A stretch of DNA of 64,000 nucleotides from Bifidobacterium sp. ESL0769 (GCF_029395495.1 NZ_CP113918.1:1426001-1490000); one strand, 5' to 3'. Positions 40,897-50,002 are shown, counted from the stretch's first letter. Notes: generated from the letters alone by a model not told the origin. Numbers and translations: made by a program.

Positions 40897-40944
40897 AATT
40901 GTTCACCTTACCGCGCGCGGTGCATGAGAGCAATCACCTGCCAT

Positions 40945-42228
40945 TTAGCAAATCAGGGAATGCAGTGTCATCGCGGAGCCGTCGGTGAGACTCGCCACCT
41001 GGTCGATGGCCACGCGCAGCCGTTCGTCATCGTTGGTGGACTCGTTCCAATCCTCCAAGAAAACGGTCTCGAGTGCATCGGAAGGCCGCGGCGAATCTGT
41101 CATCAGCACGTCGACCAGATCGGCGACAATCTGCTGTTCCTGATCGTGCAAGGGCTCGCGTTCACGTGGCGCCATGACGAAGTAGACGGCGATGCCTTTG
41201 AGCGCGACGATTTCGTAGTTGGTCTCGTCAGAGATGACGACATTGGCGCTGTAACGCGTCAACGGGCCCTGACCATACTTTTCACGCGTTGCCTGTTCGA
41301 CGGAACCGGCGAACCGACCGATCAGCGAGCTGGTGATGTTCTTCAACTGGGCCAGCGCCTGCCGCGAACCGTTGAAATGCGAGGGGAACATATGCTGCTT
41401 CTTCAGACGGTGCAACGCTTCGAGCAGCTCATCGGGGTCCCATTGCTGCCCGTACCATTCGCGGGTGGCCTCTACGATGCCGTCGAGCACCCGAGAATCG
41501 GCCAAAGCCAGCGGATTGAAAGCGCCGGTGGCAATGGCGTCTTCCACGTCGTGGACGCTGTAGGCGATGTCGTCGGAAAGGTCCATGACCTGACATTCCA
41601 TCGGTTTGGCATCTTTCGGAGCGCCCGTTTTGAGCCAGTTGAACACGTCGACATCATCCGGGTAGACGCAGAATTTGAGGCTCCGCTCCCCTTTCGGGTG
41701 TTGCGCAGCTTCCGCAAGCGTCCATGGATATTTCACCGCCGCATCGAGCGAGGCACGGGTGAGGTTGACACCGGCCGAACGTCCGTCCTCATGGAAGATT
41801 TTCGGTTCCAGCCGCGTCAGCAACCGCAAGGTCTGTGCGTTGCCCTCGAAGCCACCGATGCCGGAGGCGATGTCAGCCAGTACACGTTCGCCGTTGTGTC
41901 CGAAAGGCGGGTGGCCAAGGTCGTGGGCGAGGCAAGCGCAATCGACCACATCGGGGTCGCAGCCGAGCATCGAACCGATCTGACGACCAATCTGGGCGAC
42001 CTCAAGTGTATGAGTCAGTCGGGTGCGTGCAAAATCATCGGTTCCGGCCACCAGAATCTGGCTTTTCGCGCCAAGCCGGCGCAACGCCGAGGAATGGATG
42101 AGACGTGCACGATCGCGCTGGAAGGCGGTGCGGGACTGGGATTTCGGCGGTTCGGGAGCCCAACGTTCTTCGTCGAAGGCATCGTAGCCCTCATCGCTCA
42201 GCACTTCCTCACCATCTGCCGTTTCCAT
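40945..42228 (-). CDS. dgt: Deoxyguanosinetriphosphate triphosphohydrolase-like protein
   Basis: HD-domain dNTPase that removes triphosphate from deoxynucleotides. The start is the ATG at 42228 (METADGEEVLSDEGYDAFDEERW, 427 residues) with GGGGAGG upstream. Motifs: FQRDRARLIHSSALRRLGAKSQ, the HD pair in RLTHTLEVAQIGR and CLAHDLGHPPFGHNGE, and a downstream Asp in MDLSDDIAYSVHDVED. It probably forms an operon with dnaG, linking dNTP pools to replication. Confidence 0.92.
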   Translation of the reverse strand: METADGEEVLSDEGYDAFDEERWAPEPPKSQSRTAFQRDRARLIHSSALRRLGAKSQILVAGTDDFARTRLTHTLEVAQIGRQIGSMLGCDPDVVDCACLAHDLGHPPFGHNGERVLADIASGIGGFEGNAQTLRLLTRLEPKIFHEDGRSAGVNLTRASLDAAVKYPWTLAEAAQHPKGERSLKFCVYPDDVDVFNWLKTGAPKDAKPMECQVMDLSDDIAYSVHDVEDAIATGAFNPLALADSRVLDGIVEATREWYGQQWDPDELLEALHRLKKQHMFPSHFNGSRQALAQLKNITSSLIGRFAGSVEQATREKYGQGPLTRYSANVVISDETNYEIVALKGIAVYFVMAPREREPLHDQEQQIVADLVDVLMTDSPRPSDALETVFLEDWNESTNDDERLRVAIDQVASLTDGSAMTLHSLIC

Positions 42229-42361
42229 CACGCGCCTCCCCTTTTTCAATAAGCGAAGCCACCCGCACGTCTGCGAATATCGCCAATCGAACCTGACACT
42301 ATGTATCCGATGATAGCCCACATCGCATATGCGGCAGCGATATCAGCAACAACGCAGACAT

Positions 42362-42922
42362 TCAGCCCAGTAATTCCTTGGTGTTGGTTACGGTAATCAG
42401 CGGCGTGAACAGTTCCATCGTCTCGATGGCCAGTTTCTGGTTGTCGGGAGTACTTCCCGCACACGCGTCCTCGACCAGCCGGACAGCGACACCATCATCC
42501 GCAGCGGCCAGGGCGGTCTGGAGCACGCAGCAGTCAGTCGCCACTCCGCACACCGCGATTTTCTTGGCGTCTTGAACCGCGTTCTTGAGCTCCGTCCCCC
42601 ACTTGCCGAACGTTGTCTTGCTCACCACAGGATGTCCTTTGGCAAGCTCGGCAGTTTCGTCGGTGAAGTCGTACATCGGATCGTCCGGCGGCACGAGGAA
42701 CTGCGGCCAGCCCTTGAAGTAGTCAATCCACGCGTCCTGCGGCTTGTCCGGCGCGATATAGCGGGTATAGACGACCCGTTCGCCGTACGCTTTGGCGAGT
42801 TGTTTGAACGGTTCGTCGGTGGCATAGTAAGTGCCATCGGCACATGCCCAATCTGACCAATCGCTTTGTGCAAACACCTTCTGGCGGTCCACGACCACCA
42901 GCCATTCATCCTTGTCAATCAT
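42362..42922 (-). CDS. Isochorismatase-fold cysteine hydrolase
   Basis: 186 residues. The isochorismatase/nicotinamidase fold triad is visible: Asp12 in LVVVDRQK, a Lys in SKTTFGKWG (102 or 107) and the nucleophile Cys132 in GVATDCCVLQTA. Unlike nicotinamidase PncA it lacks the Asp-x-His metal-binding segment (the region around residues 53-70 has no THDxHP-like motif), so I do not call it PncA. It is the last gene of a four-gene operon, its ATG sharing one base with the permease stop (TGATG). A role in hydrolysing an amide or ureido group of an imported base is likely. Confidence 0.8.
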   Translation of the reverse strand: MIDKDEWLVVVDRQKVFAQSDWSDWACADGTYYATDEPFKQLAKAYGERVVYTRYIAPDKPQDAWIDYFKGWPQFLVPPDDPMYDFTDETAELAKGHPVVSKTTFGKWGTELKNAVQDAKKIAVCGVATDCCVLQTALAAADDGVAVRLVEDACAGSTPDNQKLAIETMELFTPLITVTNTKELLG

Positions 42923-44364
42923 CAGTTGATTCCTTCCTGTCGTTTGATGTCACCACGCTGGAAAATCAAGGTTCCGAGCAGACCTACCACGAGCGCCACG
43001 ATGACGCCGAGATTGGCTTGCGCCCAGATGCCGGATTTGCCACCGAAAAGAGAAAGCAGGTAACCCTGCCAGCTCAGCCAGCTCGCTGACGAATTGACCA
43101 CGAGACCCCAGCCGAGCACTGTGCCGACGACCAGAATCACCAGTGCCTTGACATTCCATGAGCCGTAACGGCCTGCAGGATTGTAGAGATCCGCGCCATC
43201 GTAATCGCGCTTGCGCATCAGCACGTCCGCCACGAACATGCCAGCCCAGACGGCCATCGGCACGCCCAGCGTAATCAGGAATCCTTGGAACGGGCCGATG
43301 AAGGTCTCGGAGAAGAAGGTCACGTAGATGACGCCGATCACGGTCAGGACTGCGGTAAGCCCGGCGGCGACGGTACGCGGCAATTTGATACCGAAGGAAA
43401 GCAGAGCGAGACCGTTGGAATAGTTGTCCATAATTGCCCCGCTCATCAGCCCAAGCACAGCCACCAAGGTGAACGGCACCAAGTACCACGTCGGCAGAAT
43501 CGATGCCATCGCACCGACCGGGTCAAGGCCGACGTGTTTCAACAGCGAGCCGTTCGAGACGGCAAGCAGCAGCCCGTAGATAATCAGCAGAGCGTTGGCA
43601 ACTGAGGCGCCGAACGTGGTCCATGCCACGATGCCCGTATTGGAGGAATTACGCGGCAGGTAACGCGAATAATCAGCAGCCACATTGACCCAGCCCAGGC
43701 CGAAACCGGTCATCACGAACAGGCAGCAGCCGAGCATCGCCGGCAGACCGCCGGAGGGAGCACTGCCGATCTTTGAAAAATCGATGCTGCCCCAGCCCAG
43801 AATGAAGAAACCGACGGTCACGATTCCGGTGACGATGGTGATGACCTGCTGGCATTTCATGATGAGGTCATAGCCGAAGATGCCAGCCACCACCACAAGC
43901 CCGACGACCACGACAGCCGAGATGATCTTGGCCGTTGGCCCGGAGCCCATGCCCAGCTTCTGCAACGTGGAGGCCATCGCAAGTACCGCCGTCACCGTCA
44001 GCGAAATTTCCCAGCCCAGCGTCGCGATCCACGACATCGCGGCCGGTACCTTCGCACCTTTCACGCCGAAGATGGCGCGGGTGATCACCATGGTCGGCGC
44101 GTTGCCGCGTTTGCCCGCAATCGAGACAATACCGACCAACAGGAACGAGACCACCACGCCGATGATGGTGGTAACCGCCGCCTGCCAGAACGAGATCCCA
44201 AAGCCCAACGCCCAAGCACCGTACGACATGGCCAGCACCGAAATATTGGCCGCGAACCAAGGCCAGAACAGGCTCGAGGGTTTGCCTTTGCGCTCGGATT
44301 CGTCGATGACGTCGATGCCTTGTTCCTCGACGCTCAGCGACGAACTTTTCCCTTCATCACTCAT
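42922..44364 (-). CDS. NCS1-family nucleobase/nucleoside permease
   Basis: 480 residues, 12 predicted membrane segments, cytosine/purine/hydantoin permease family. Typical features: PSSLFWPWFAANISVLAMSYGAWALGFG at the first helix pair, MVITRAIFGVKGAKVPAAMSWIATLGWE (helix 3 substrate region), FGLGWVNVAADYSRYLPRNSS, and SGAIMDNYSNGLALLSFGI. It imports a base, nucleoside or related compound by Na+ or H+ symport. It overlaps the kinase gene by 4 nt and the hydrolase gene by 1 nt, so it brings in the substrate of that pathway. Confidence 0.88.
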   Translation of the reverse strand: MSDEGKSSSLSVEEQGIDVIDESERKGKPSSLFWPWFAANISVLAMSYGAWALGFGISFWQAAVTTIIGVVVSFLLVGIVSIAGKRGNAPTMVITRAIFGVKGAKVPAAMSWIATLGWEISLTVTAVLAMASTLQKLGMGSGPTAKIISAVVVVGLVVVAGIFGYDLIMKCQQVITIVTGIVTVGFFILGWGSIDFSKIGSAPSGGLPAMLGCCLFVMTGFGLGWVNVAADYSRYLPRNSSNTGIVAWTTFGASVANALLIIYGLLLAVSNGSLLKHVGLDPVGAMASILPTWYLVPFTLVAVLGLMSGAIMDNYSNGLALLSFGIKLPRTVAAGLTAVLTVIGVIYVTFFSETFIGPFQGFLITLGVPMAVWAGMFVADVLMRKRDYDGADLYNPAGRYGSWNVKALVILVVGTVLGWGLVVNSSASWLSWQGYLLSLFGGKSGIWAQANLGVIVALVVGLLGTLIFQRGDIKRQEGIN

Positions 44365-45614
44365 AATTTACCTTCCTGTTTCTCTTTGCCCGGCAATCTG
44401 CTGAGCAATAGCCGTGTGTAATCACGCAGAAGTACTTCTTTGAAACGGACGTCTCGCACGATGCGTGGCGAGGGCGGGCACGTGGCCGCACCTCGGCTTT
44501 CGACCGAAATCGAGGCGGCAAGATTGGCTAGCGACACAGCCTCGCGCAAGTCGATACCCATCAGCAACGACGCACACAACACCCCGGTATGGCAATCGCC
44601 GGCACCATTGGTATCCACGGCCTGGGCCGGGAAACCGGGAATCAGCTGTGGAGAAGAACCAGGCAGACACAGCCAAGCTCCCTGAGAACCACAATGAATG
44701 ATAAGAGGGGCATTCAATGCCTGCACAAGTCGTGTATAGCGCTTGGACTCATCTGGAATTTGGCATTGCAAGGACGACATTTCCGCGGTTCTGCCAGCAA
44801 GATTTTCTGCCAAAGCCTCATTTTGGGGACGACCATTAATTGAAGCAACGTTCATTGCGTGATTATTGAGCGAACGGCCCTTCGTTACAGCATCATGCTG
44901 TACCAAATCAGCGGAATCCGGCCTGGCTTCTTCTATTCCCAACCTGCGCGCCAGTAAATCGGCTTCGCTCTCGTTACACGTCCATATCGGCCGATATTCA
45001 ATCATCCGCTCCAACGTCGCCGAATCGACTTCGTCAATGACAGGTGAGACATCGAAAACCGCGGTAAATCGCTGTTGCCGAGTCTTATCCAAAAACGATA
45101 ACAGAGCAGCGCAAGTCCCGGAAACCAACGTATAGCCGCTGAGATAAACCACGTCGCTTTCACCGGGATGGATCCTGTCGAAAGCCGCTTTCGGCACATG
45201 GCATTCGGCGCCGCGAGTGGAAATGAAGGTGCGTTCGGCGTGGTTGTCCGTCAGCGCCACGCAGAAACCGGAGTCCTCTCCTTCAAGGTTCATGCCCGTA
45301 TGCTTGATACCGTTTTGCGAGAGCGCGCTTTTGATGACATCTGCCCAAGGGCCATTCCCCAATGCGGAACCGAGAGAAGCTCTTGCCCCCATCTCCCGAG
45401 CTGCGTATAGCACATTGAAACCGCAACCGCCGGCCGCGGTCTGGCTATGATTCGCGAAAAGATTCTCACCAGGGTCTGGGATGGCGTCAATCTGCATCGA
45501 GACGTCCACTATCGCCTGTCCGAGCGAAATCACAGAACCACGGCGAAAGCAATTATCCGATTTCAGACTGTTATCACAGTGTGATAATTCGGTCGAATGG
45601 TCAACGGCATTCAT
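44361..45614 (-). CDS. PfkB-family ribokinase-like sugar/nucleoside kinase
   Basis: 417 residues. N-terminal GGCGFNVLYAAREMGA is the sugar-binding glycine motif of the PfkB family; C-terminal DTNGAGDCHTGVLCASLLMG contains the catalytic Asp and anion hole. A roughly 55-residue hydrophilic insert (about 240-295) is absent from ordinary ribokinases. Its ATG overlaps the upstream glycohydrolase stop by 4 nt (ATGA) and its stop overlaps the permease start by 4 nt. Likely substrate: ribose released by the glycohydrolase, or the imported nucleoside itself. Confidence 0.88.
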   Translation of the reverse strand: MNAVDHSTELSHCDNSLKSDNCFRRGSVISLGQAIVDVSMQIDAIPDPGENLFANHSQTAAGGCGFNVLYAAREMGARASLGSALGNGPWADVIKSALSQNGIKHTGMNLEGEDSGFCVALTDNHAERTFISTRGAECHVPKAAFDRIHPGESDVVYLSGYTLVSGTCAALLSFLDKTRQQRFTAVFDVSPVIDEVDSATLERMIEYRPIWTCNESEADLLARRLGIEEARPDSADLVQHDAVTKGRSLNNHAMNVASINGRPQNEALAENLAGRTAEMSSLQCQIPDESKRYTRLVQALNAPLIIHCGSQGAWLCLPGSSPQLIPGFPAQAVDTNGAGDCHTGVLCASLLMGIDLREAVSLANLAASISVESRGAATCPPSPRIVRDVRFKEVLLRDYTRLLLSRLPGKEKQEGKL

Positions 45615-46633
45615 CGTGCATCACGGTTTCTCAACGCAACCAGCCCGGACGCGACGCCGTCCACGTCAAGCACGTTCAGTTTCTCGACTTTCCGTACCCG
45701 TTCCTCGCCGAACGTATCGGGCCCGTAAGCAGCGCCCAGCATCGCACCGGCCATCGCGGCCATCGTGTCCGTGTCGCCACCCAGAGACGCCGCGAAACAC
45801 AAGGCTCCGAACGGTCTGCCCGCGAACCTGTAGGCTATGGCGAATGCGGCGGGAACCGATTCGTTGGCTTCAACGCTGGTGCCGACGATATCGCGAAGGA
45901 ATGCGGCAAAGTCATCATCCTCGCGGCAAACCACCCGACCGGACGGAGAATCAAGGTAGTCGATCAACGCCTCCACCCTCGCAGCCACCGAAGCCTTGGC
46001 GCTCCAATTGCCGAGCCGGCCCATCCCATGCACCAGGGAAATCGCCTTGCGCATGTTGTCTCTGAGCTGTCCGCCTTCGAGCCCGAAACTCACCACAGCG
46101 GCGACCAACGTAGTGGCCTCAATCCCCTGCGTAGTGTTGTGCGTGACGATGCAGGATTGACGCGCCGCAGCGCACAAATCCTGACCGGGCGCGAACGCGA
46201 TGCCGACCGGTGCCGCCCGCATGGCCCCACCATTGGTGGTGCCGTACTTGCCTGTGAGTTCCGGCGACACGCCTTGCGAAAGTTTTTCCAACGCGGCCTT
46301 GGTGGAAGGCCCGAGCAGGTCCAACGAGCCCTTGGCCCGCATACGCTGCTCCCACGCCAGCAAATCCTGAGCATAGGCCATGACATCAAGGTCGCCGCCA
46401 TCATCAATAAGCCTGCAGGCCAGAATGAACGCCTGATCGGTGTCATCGGTCACCGAACCCGCTTTCATCGACGGAGCAATCGGCTGGTCGTCGACCGCGT
46501 CACGAAAGTCGCGAATCGGGCCACCATAGGCCTTGACTATGGAGTCATGAGACATGCTTTGCGTCGGCATTCCCAGCGCGTCGCCAATCGCCAGACCGAC
46601 CAATGCGCCTCGCGCTCGTTCCAGAAGATTCAT
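45611..46633 (-). CDS. ADP-ribosylglycohydrolase family N-glycosidase
   Basis: 340 residues from the ATG at 46633 (MNLLERARGALVGLAIGDALGMPTQ). The frame extends upstream only to a TTG that lies inside an operator-like palindrome. Family metal-binding motifs are intact: GDALGMP, GSVTDDTDQAFILA, and SLGGDTDTMAAMAGAMLGAAYG near the C-terminus, coordinating two Mg ions. The family cleaves N-glycosidic bonds to ribose in ADP-ribosyl proteins or related ribosides. First gene of a four-gene overlapping operon with a PfkB kinase, an NCS1 permease and a cysteine hydrolase, which points to a small-molecule riboside rather than a protein substrate. Confidence 0.88.
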   Translation of the reverse strand: MNLLERARGALVGLAIGDALGMPTQSMSHDSIVKAYGGPIRDFRDAVDDQPIAPSMKAGSVTDDTDQAFILACRLIDDGGDLDVMAYAQDLLAWEQRMRAKGSLDLLGPSTKAALEKLSQGVSPELTGKYGTTNGGAMRAAPVGIAFAPGQDLCAAARQSCIVTHNTTQGIEATTLVAAVVSFGLEGGQLRDNMRKAISLVHGMGRLGNWSAKASVAARVEALIDYLDSPSGRVVCREDDDFAAFLRDIVGTSVEANESVPAAFAIAYRFAGRPFGALCFAASLGGDTDTMAAMAGAMLGAAYGPDTFGEERVRKVEKLNVLDVDGVASGLVALRNRDAR

Positions 46634-46689
46634 CGGTTTTGTCCGCCTTCTTCTCTTACTCGAAGATGATAGAAACGTCTGTTTCTCAC

Positions 46690-46710
46690 TTATAGTCAAT
46701 AAGACTATAA
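46690..46710. promoter_or_regulatory. Operator-like inverted repeat upstream of the glycohydrolase operon
   Basis: TTATAGTC and GACTATAA form a perfect 8-bp inverted repeat around the 5-nt spacer AATAA, 57 bp before the glycohydrolase ATG. It overlaps A/T-rich sequence that could provide the -10 element, so a dimeric repressor site is likely. The regulator is not in the window. Confidence 0.65.
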
Positions 46711-46882
46711 CTAAGGATACAGAAACGCAATCCCATTGCGGTCGAGGGTGTTTCGTTGACCTAAACCTCAGTTATCGCAAGCGCTCTTTGCAAGATAAAT
46801 CGCCGGCAAATCACGCTCCTGCAAACGCTGGGCCGACTTGTCTCCATTGACTTTTTACGACCTTCTCTATAAAGCCAACAAA

Positions 46883-46912
46883 GGGTGGTCGTCACAAAAG
46901 CGACGGCCACCC
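46883..46912 (-). terminator. Terminator downstream of alr
   Basis: Stem of 11 bp (46883-46893 with 46902-46912, one G-T pair), 8-nt loop, followed on the minus strand by TTTGTT. It lies about 150 bp after the alr stop. Confidence 0.65.
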
Positions 46913-47061
46913 AACATAGCATGCACAGAATATTGTCTACAACATCACAGCAGCAAGATCACTGCAAACTCACTGGAACCACATCAAAGTAATGTTCATA
47001 TCAACAACATCACAGCAACATAATCACCACGACACTCACAGCAACGCAGTAATCACAGCAC

Positions 47062-48420
47062 TCACAACAACGTCTTGGGACTGAGCTTGCTCATATCCTG
47101 CGGCTCGAGCACTTCGGCCGCGTGCAGATAGAGTCGCGGGATGCGGGTGCGCAGGCAGGTGAAGATCTCGTAGCTGATGGTGTCGGCGGCGCGCGCCCAG
47201 TCGTCGGCGGTCGGCTCCACGAACTGTTCACCCCGGCCTGGGCCGAAGAGTTCGACAGTATCACCCTCATGCACGTTGAGTTTTTCAGAGTCGCCGTGCA
47301 GATCAATGATGAACTGGTCCATGCACACACGCCCGGAAACACGCATCAGCTTCGGTCCCTCGGAGGTCATCACACGCACCGGCCCGCCCGGCTTCTTCGT
47401 GTGCTTCGCGCCGGCTTCGTCGAACCCGGAAGCTGAGCGATGGATGCCATCGGCATAGCCAAGCGGCACGATGGCCGTGCTGGTCGCCACGTCGGTGATA
47501 TAGGTGCGTCCGTACGAAATCCCGTGTCCAGCTTCAACGCTTTTGACCGTGGCCAGTTGAGCCTGCAAGGTCATGGCTGGCTTCAGCCCATATTTCGACG
47601 GCGTGCCCATCGCCGGATCAGCCTCGTACCCGTAAAGTCCGATCCCCGGTCGGGTCAGTTCAAAGCGCGTTTCCGGACGCGAAAGCGTGGCTGCGGTATT
47701 GGCGATATGACGGATTTGCGGCGGAATACCTGCCTTCTCCATCCGTGAAGTGAACTGCTTGAAGCTTTCGATCTGCTGATCGGTCGCTTCTACAAATTCC
47801 GGGACGTCGGGCGCATCGGCCACAGAGAAATGGCTCCACTGCCCCACGATGTCGAACACGCCTTCCTTGGCGAGCGGAACGAGCTTGTCGAGCGCGGCCT
47901 GGAACCCGGCCTCGGTGAAGCCGTTGCGGCCGAAACCGGTGTCGACCTTGACGTGCACGCGCGCCGGCATGCCAAGCTTGCGTGCAGCGGCGGCCACCGC
48001 GTCGATGCCGTCGAGCGAGCCAACCGAAATGTCGATGTCACTGGCGATGAGTTCGATCAGCGGGGCGTTGCGTCCGTTGTACATCCAAGTGAGAATGTGG
48101 CAACGGCTCGAATCGATGCCGGCCATGCGCAGCAGCAGCGCTTCACGCGGTTGCGCGGTTCCCAACCATGTCGCGCCGCCCGCGAGCGCCGCCAAAGCCG
48201 AAGGAATGAGCCCGTGCCCGTAACCGTCGGCCTTCACCACGCCCATCACGGCCGTGCCGGACTTCGGGCCGCCGACGACCTCGACCAAGTGGCGCATGTT
48301 GTCGCGCATCGCCTTGAGGTCGACGATGGCCTGCCCCGGGTAGCGTCGCAGCGCTGCAGTGTAGTTCGCCTTGCCGAGGGCGGATGAAAACGGCCATGGT
48401 TCCAATGCGTTCAATGTCAT
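47062..48420 (-). CDS. alr: Alanine racemase
   Basis: PLP enzyme that makes D-alanine for peptidoglycan, 452 residues from the ATG at 48420 (MTLNALEPWPFSS); another ATG lies at 48426 and the frame goes to 48456, none with a clear ribosome site. The PLP lysine is in VVKADGYGHG; the catalytic tyrosine region is GISYGRTY...; VPLGYADGIHRS and GRVCMDQFIIDL are typical. The protein is longer than most Alr (360-390) because of extensions at both ends and a His/Lys/Pro insert before VRVMTSEGPKLMRVSG. Confidence 0.93.
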   Translation of the reverse strand: MTLNALEPWPFSSALGKANYTAALRRYPGQAIVDLKAMRDNMRHLVEVVGGPKSGTAVMGVVKADGYGHGLIPSALAALAGGATWLGTAQPREALLLRMAGIDSSRCHILTWMYNGRNAPLIELIASDIDISVGSLDGIDAVAAAARKLGMPARVHVKVDTGFGRNGFTEAGFQAALDKLVPLAKEGVFDIVGQWSHFSVADAPDVPEFVEATDQQIESFKQFTSRMEKAGIPPQIRHIANTAATLSRPETRFELTRPGIGLYGYEADPAMGTPSKYGLKPAMTLQAQLATVKSVEAGHGISYGRTYITDVATSTAIVPLGYADGIHRSASGFDEAGAKHTKKPGGPVRVMTSEGPKLMRVSGRVCMDQFIIDLHGDSEKLNVHEGDTVELFGPGRGEQFVEPTADDWARAADTISYEIFTCLRTRIPRLYLHAAEVLEPQDMSKLSPKTLL

Positions 48421-48619
48421 AGACATTATTGTGTCGCGGGTCGCTGACGAACGCAAACGTCAGGCCAAAACAGCCACACAACCGGCAAATTTATCACTTT
48501 GCAGAACGAATCAGCTCATCGTAAATCTACAATCTCAATTTGTCATACAAAATATCGATAATCCGATATCTCCAAACATGCCAGAAAAAGTGACCGGGAA
48601 CGCCACCTGCCCAGCAGCA

Positions 48620-49156
48620 TCAGCGTTCGTGACGCTGATAAGCAACTCGCACGTCGGGCTTGTCGGTGATGTTCATGACGTGAATCAACCCGCAGCGCTG
48701 GAACCCGTCGCCCTCGAACACATGCTGCATGGCCTTGTTGTCGGGGTGCGTATCGCAGCGCACATTGCCGTATGTTTTCACCGCCCAGTCAAGGCAGTTC
48801 TTGGCACTGTGGCGCTTGAGACCGGACGAGGCGAGACGATGCATCGTGGCGTAATCATCGTCGTCAAGCCACTTGCCCTCGATTTCGGCGTAGGTCGGCT
48901 CCAAACCGGTGAACATGGCGAACTGCGCGAGAATGCGCTCGGAGCCGTTCTCGCCCTCGTTGTCCACCAAAAGAAAAGCGTTGCCGCCGTCGATATCCTG
49001 CTGCACGAGCTCGGCCGGCGGCCAGGTCGTACCCCACTGCGTCGGGTTGCCATTTGCCGCCATGAGTTTGCGTGCCCGATCAAAGTTGTGCAGGATGGTC
49101 TCGAAATCCGCCTGCGTCGCCTTCCGAATGCGTTCGCCCGACTGCTGCTCACTCAT
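48620..49156 (-). CDS. GNAT-family N-acetyltransferase
   Basis: 178 residues from the ATG at 49156 (MSEQQSGERIRKATQADFETI). It has the usual GNAT order: N-terminal strand and helix, ILAQFAMFTGLEPTYAEIEGKW, HRLASSGLKRHSAKNCLDWAV in place of the acetyl-CoA loop (the canonical Q/RxxGxG/A is poor) and the late CDTHPDNKAMQHVFEGDGFQRCGLI segment. The substrate is unknown. The open frame continues upstream to 49432 but without start signals. The segment 49157-49504 upstream holds no gene, only the luxS terminator. Confidence 0.75.
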   Translation of the reverse strand: MSEQQSGERIRKATQADFETILHNFDRARKLMAANGNPTQWGTTWPPAELVQQDIDGGNAFLLVDNEGENGSERILAQFAMFTGLEPTYAEIEGKWLDDDDYATMHRLASSGLKRHSAKNCLDWAVKTYGNVRCDTHPDNKAMQHVFEGDGFQRCGLIHVMNITDKPDVRVAYQRHER

Positions 49157-49410
49157 GAAACCGCCTACCTTAAATATGCTAATTATCAATACCAAACGAA
49201 AGCCTAACACGCAGGCTTTCCGCGATCGTGATACCGACAATCGAGAATCGCAACAACAGCCGACGCCGGTCGTCATATCGTCGGTGTTTCGTCTTTCATC
49301 ATTGAACGAAGGCGGCCTTCTAATCACATCTTTCATTGTGCGATCAACCAGTACACATCGTTTGCTCTGAAGCGGTATCGCTTTCTGCAAGCCACAGAAC
49401 TGCAAGACGG

Positions 49411-49448
49411 AAGAGGCACCGGCGAATATCATTGTACCGGTGCCTCTT
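49411..49448 (-). terminator. Terminator downstream of luxS
   Basis: Perfect 12-bp stem AAGAGGCACCGG (49411-49422) with CCGGTGCCTCTT (49437-49448) and a 14-nt loop, 57 bp after the luxS stop. The T tract is weak on both strands. Confidence 0.65.
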
Positions 49449-49504
49449 ACGTTTCAAATTTTGGCTAATCGCAGACCTCAAAATGAGGTTGCAAATTGCG
49501 CAAA

Positions 49505-50002
49505 TCAGACCACCTTGCGCACGTACGGATCGGAGCTGATGCCCTCGTCGAGAATCTTCTTGCACCATTCTTTGGCGGTGAAGAGGCTGTGGTCGCGGTA
49601 ATTGCCGCAGCTCTTGATGTCCGTGGCCGGCACGTCGTCCCAAGTCGCCTTGTAAGCGATGAACTCGAGCGATTCCTTGAGCGCCTTCGCCACATCCTCG
49701 GTGCTATGCTCGCCCCAGGTTAGCAGGTGGAAGCCGGTGCGGCAGCCGAACGGCGAGCAGTCGATGTAGCCCGGAATGCGCTCGCGCAACAACACCGCGA
49801 TGGTGTGCTCGATGGTGTGCAGGCCGCCGGTCGGAATGGCATTTTCGTTGGGCTGCACCAGACGCAGGTCATAATTGGAAATCACATCGCCCTTCTCGCC
49901 CGTCTCGGTGTCGATAAACCGCACATACGGTGCCTTCACCTTGGTGTGATCGAGCTTAAAGCTCTCCGGTTCCGGCTTCTTTTCGCCATTTTCTTCAGCC
50001 AT
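49505..50002 (-). CDS. luxS: S-ribosylhomocysteine lyase
   Basis: Metal-dependent enzyme of the activated-methyl cycle that releases homocysteine and the AI-2 precursor. 165 residues. The metal site is HTIEH (His62, His66) with a Cys in [10 protein letters not shown]; the catalytic Cys87 lies in [15 protein letters not shown] precedes the ATG. It is monocistronic with a terminator. The 113 bp upstream lead directly into the CRISPR array trailer end. Confidence 0.95.
   Translation of the reverse strand: MAEENGEKKPEPESFKLDHTKVKAPYVRFIDTETGEKGDVISNYDLRLVQPNENAIPTGGLHTIEHTIAVLLRERIPGYIDCSPFGCRTGFHLLTWGEHSTEDVAKALKESLEFIAYKATWDDVPATDIKSCGNYRDHSLFTAKEWCKKILDEGISSDPYVRKVV

Larger units (their letters stand above)
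46634..47061. other. Gene-free interval with operator, terminator and CA-rich simple repeats
   Basis: Between the glycohydrolase operon and alr. It contains the inverted repeat at 46690-46710, the hairpin at 46883-46912, and from about 46940 to 47070 a degenerate run of ATCACAGCA-, ACTCACA- and CAACA-like words. No gene is supported. Confidence 0.6.

Noticed and set aside
39925..42252. 775-codon plus-strand open frame across dnaG and dgt
   Set aside because: It runs antisense through two well-supported genes. Long antisense frames are expected in GC-rich DNA.
45581..46669. 362-codon plus-strand frame opposite the ADP-ribosylglycohydrolase gene
   Set aside because: Antisense shadow of a conserved enzyme with intact metal motifs on the other strand.
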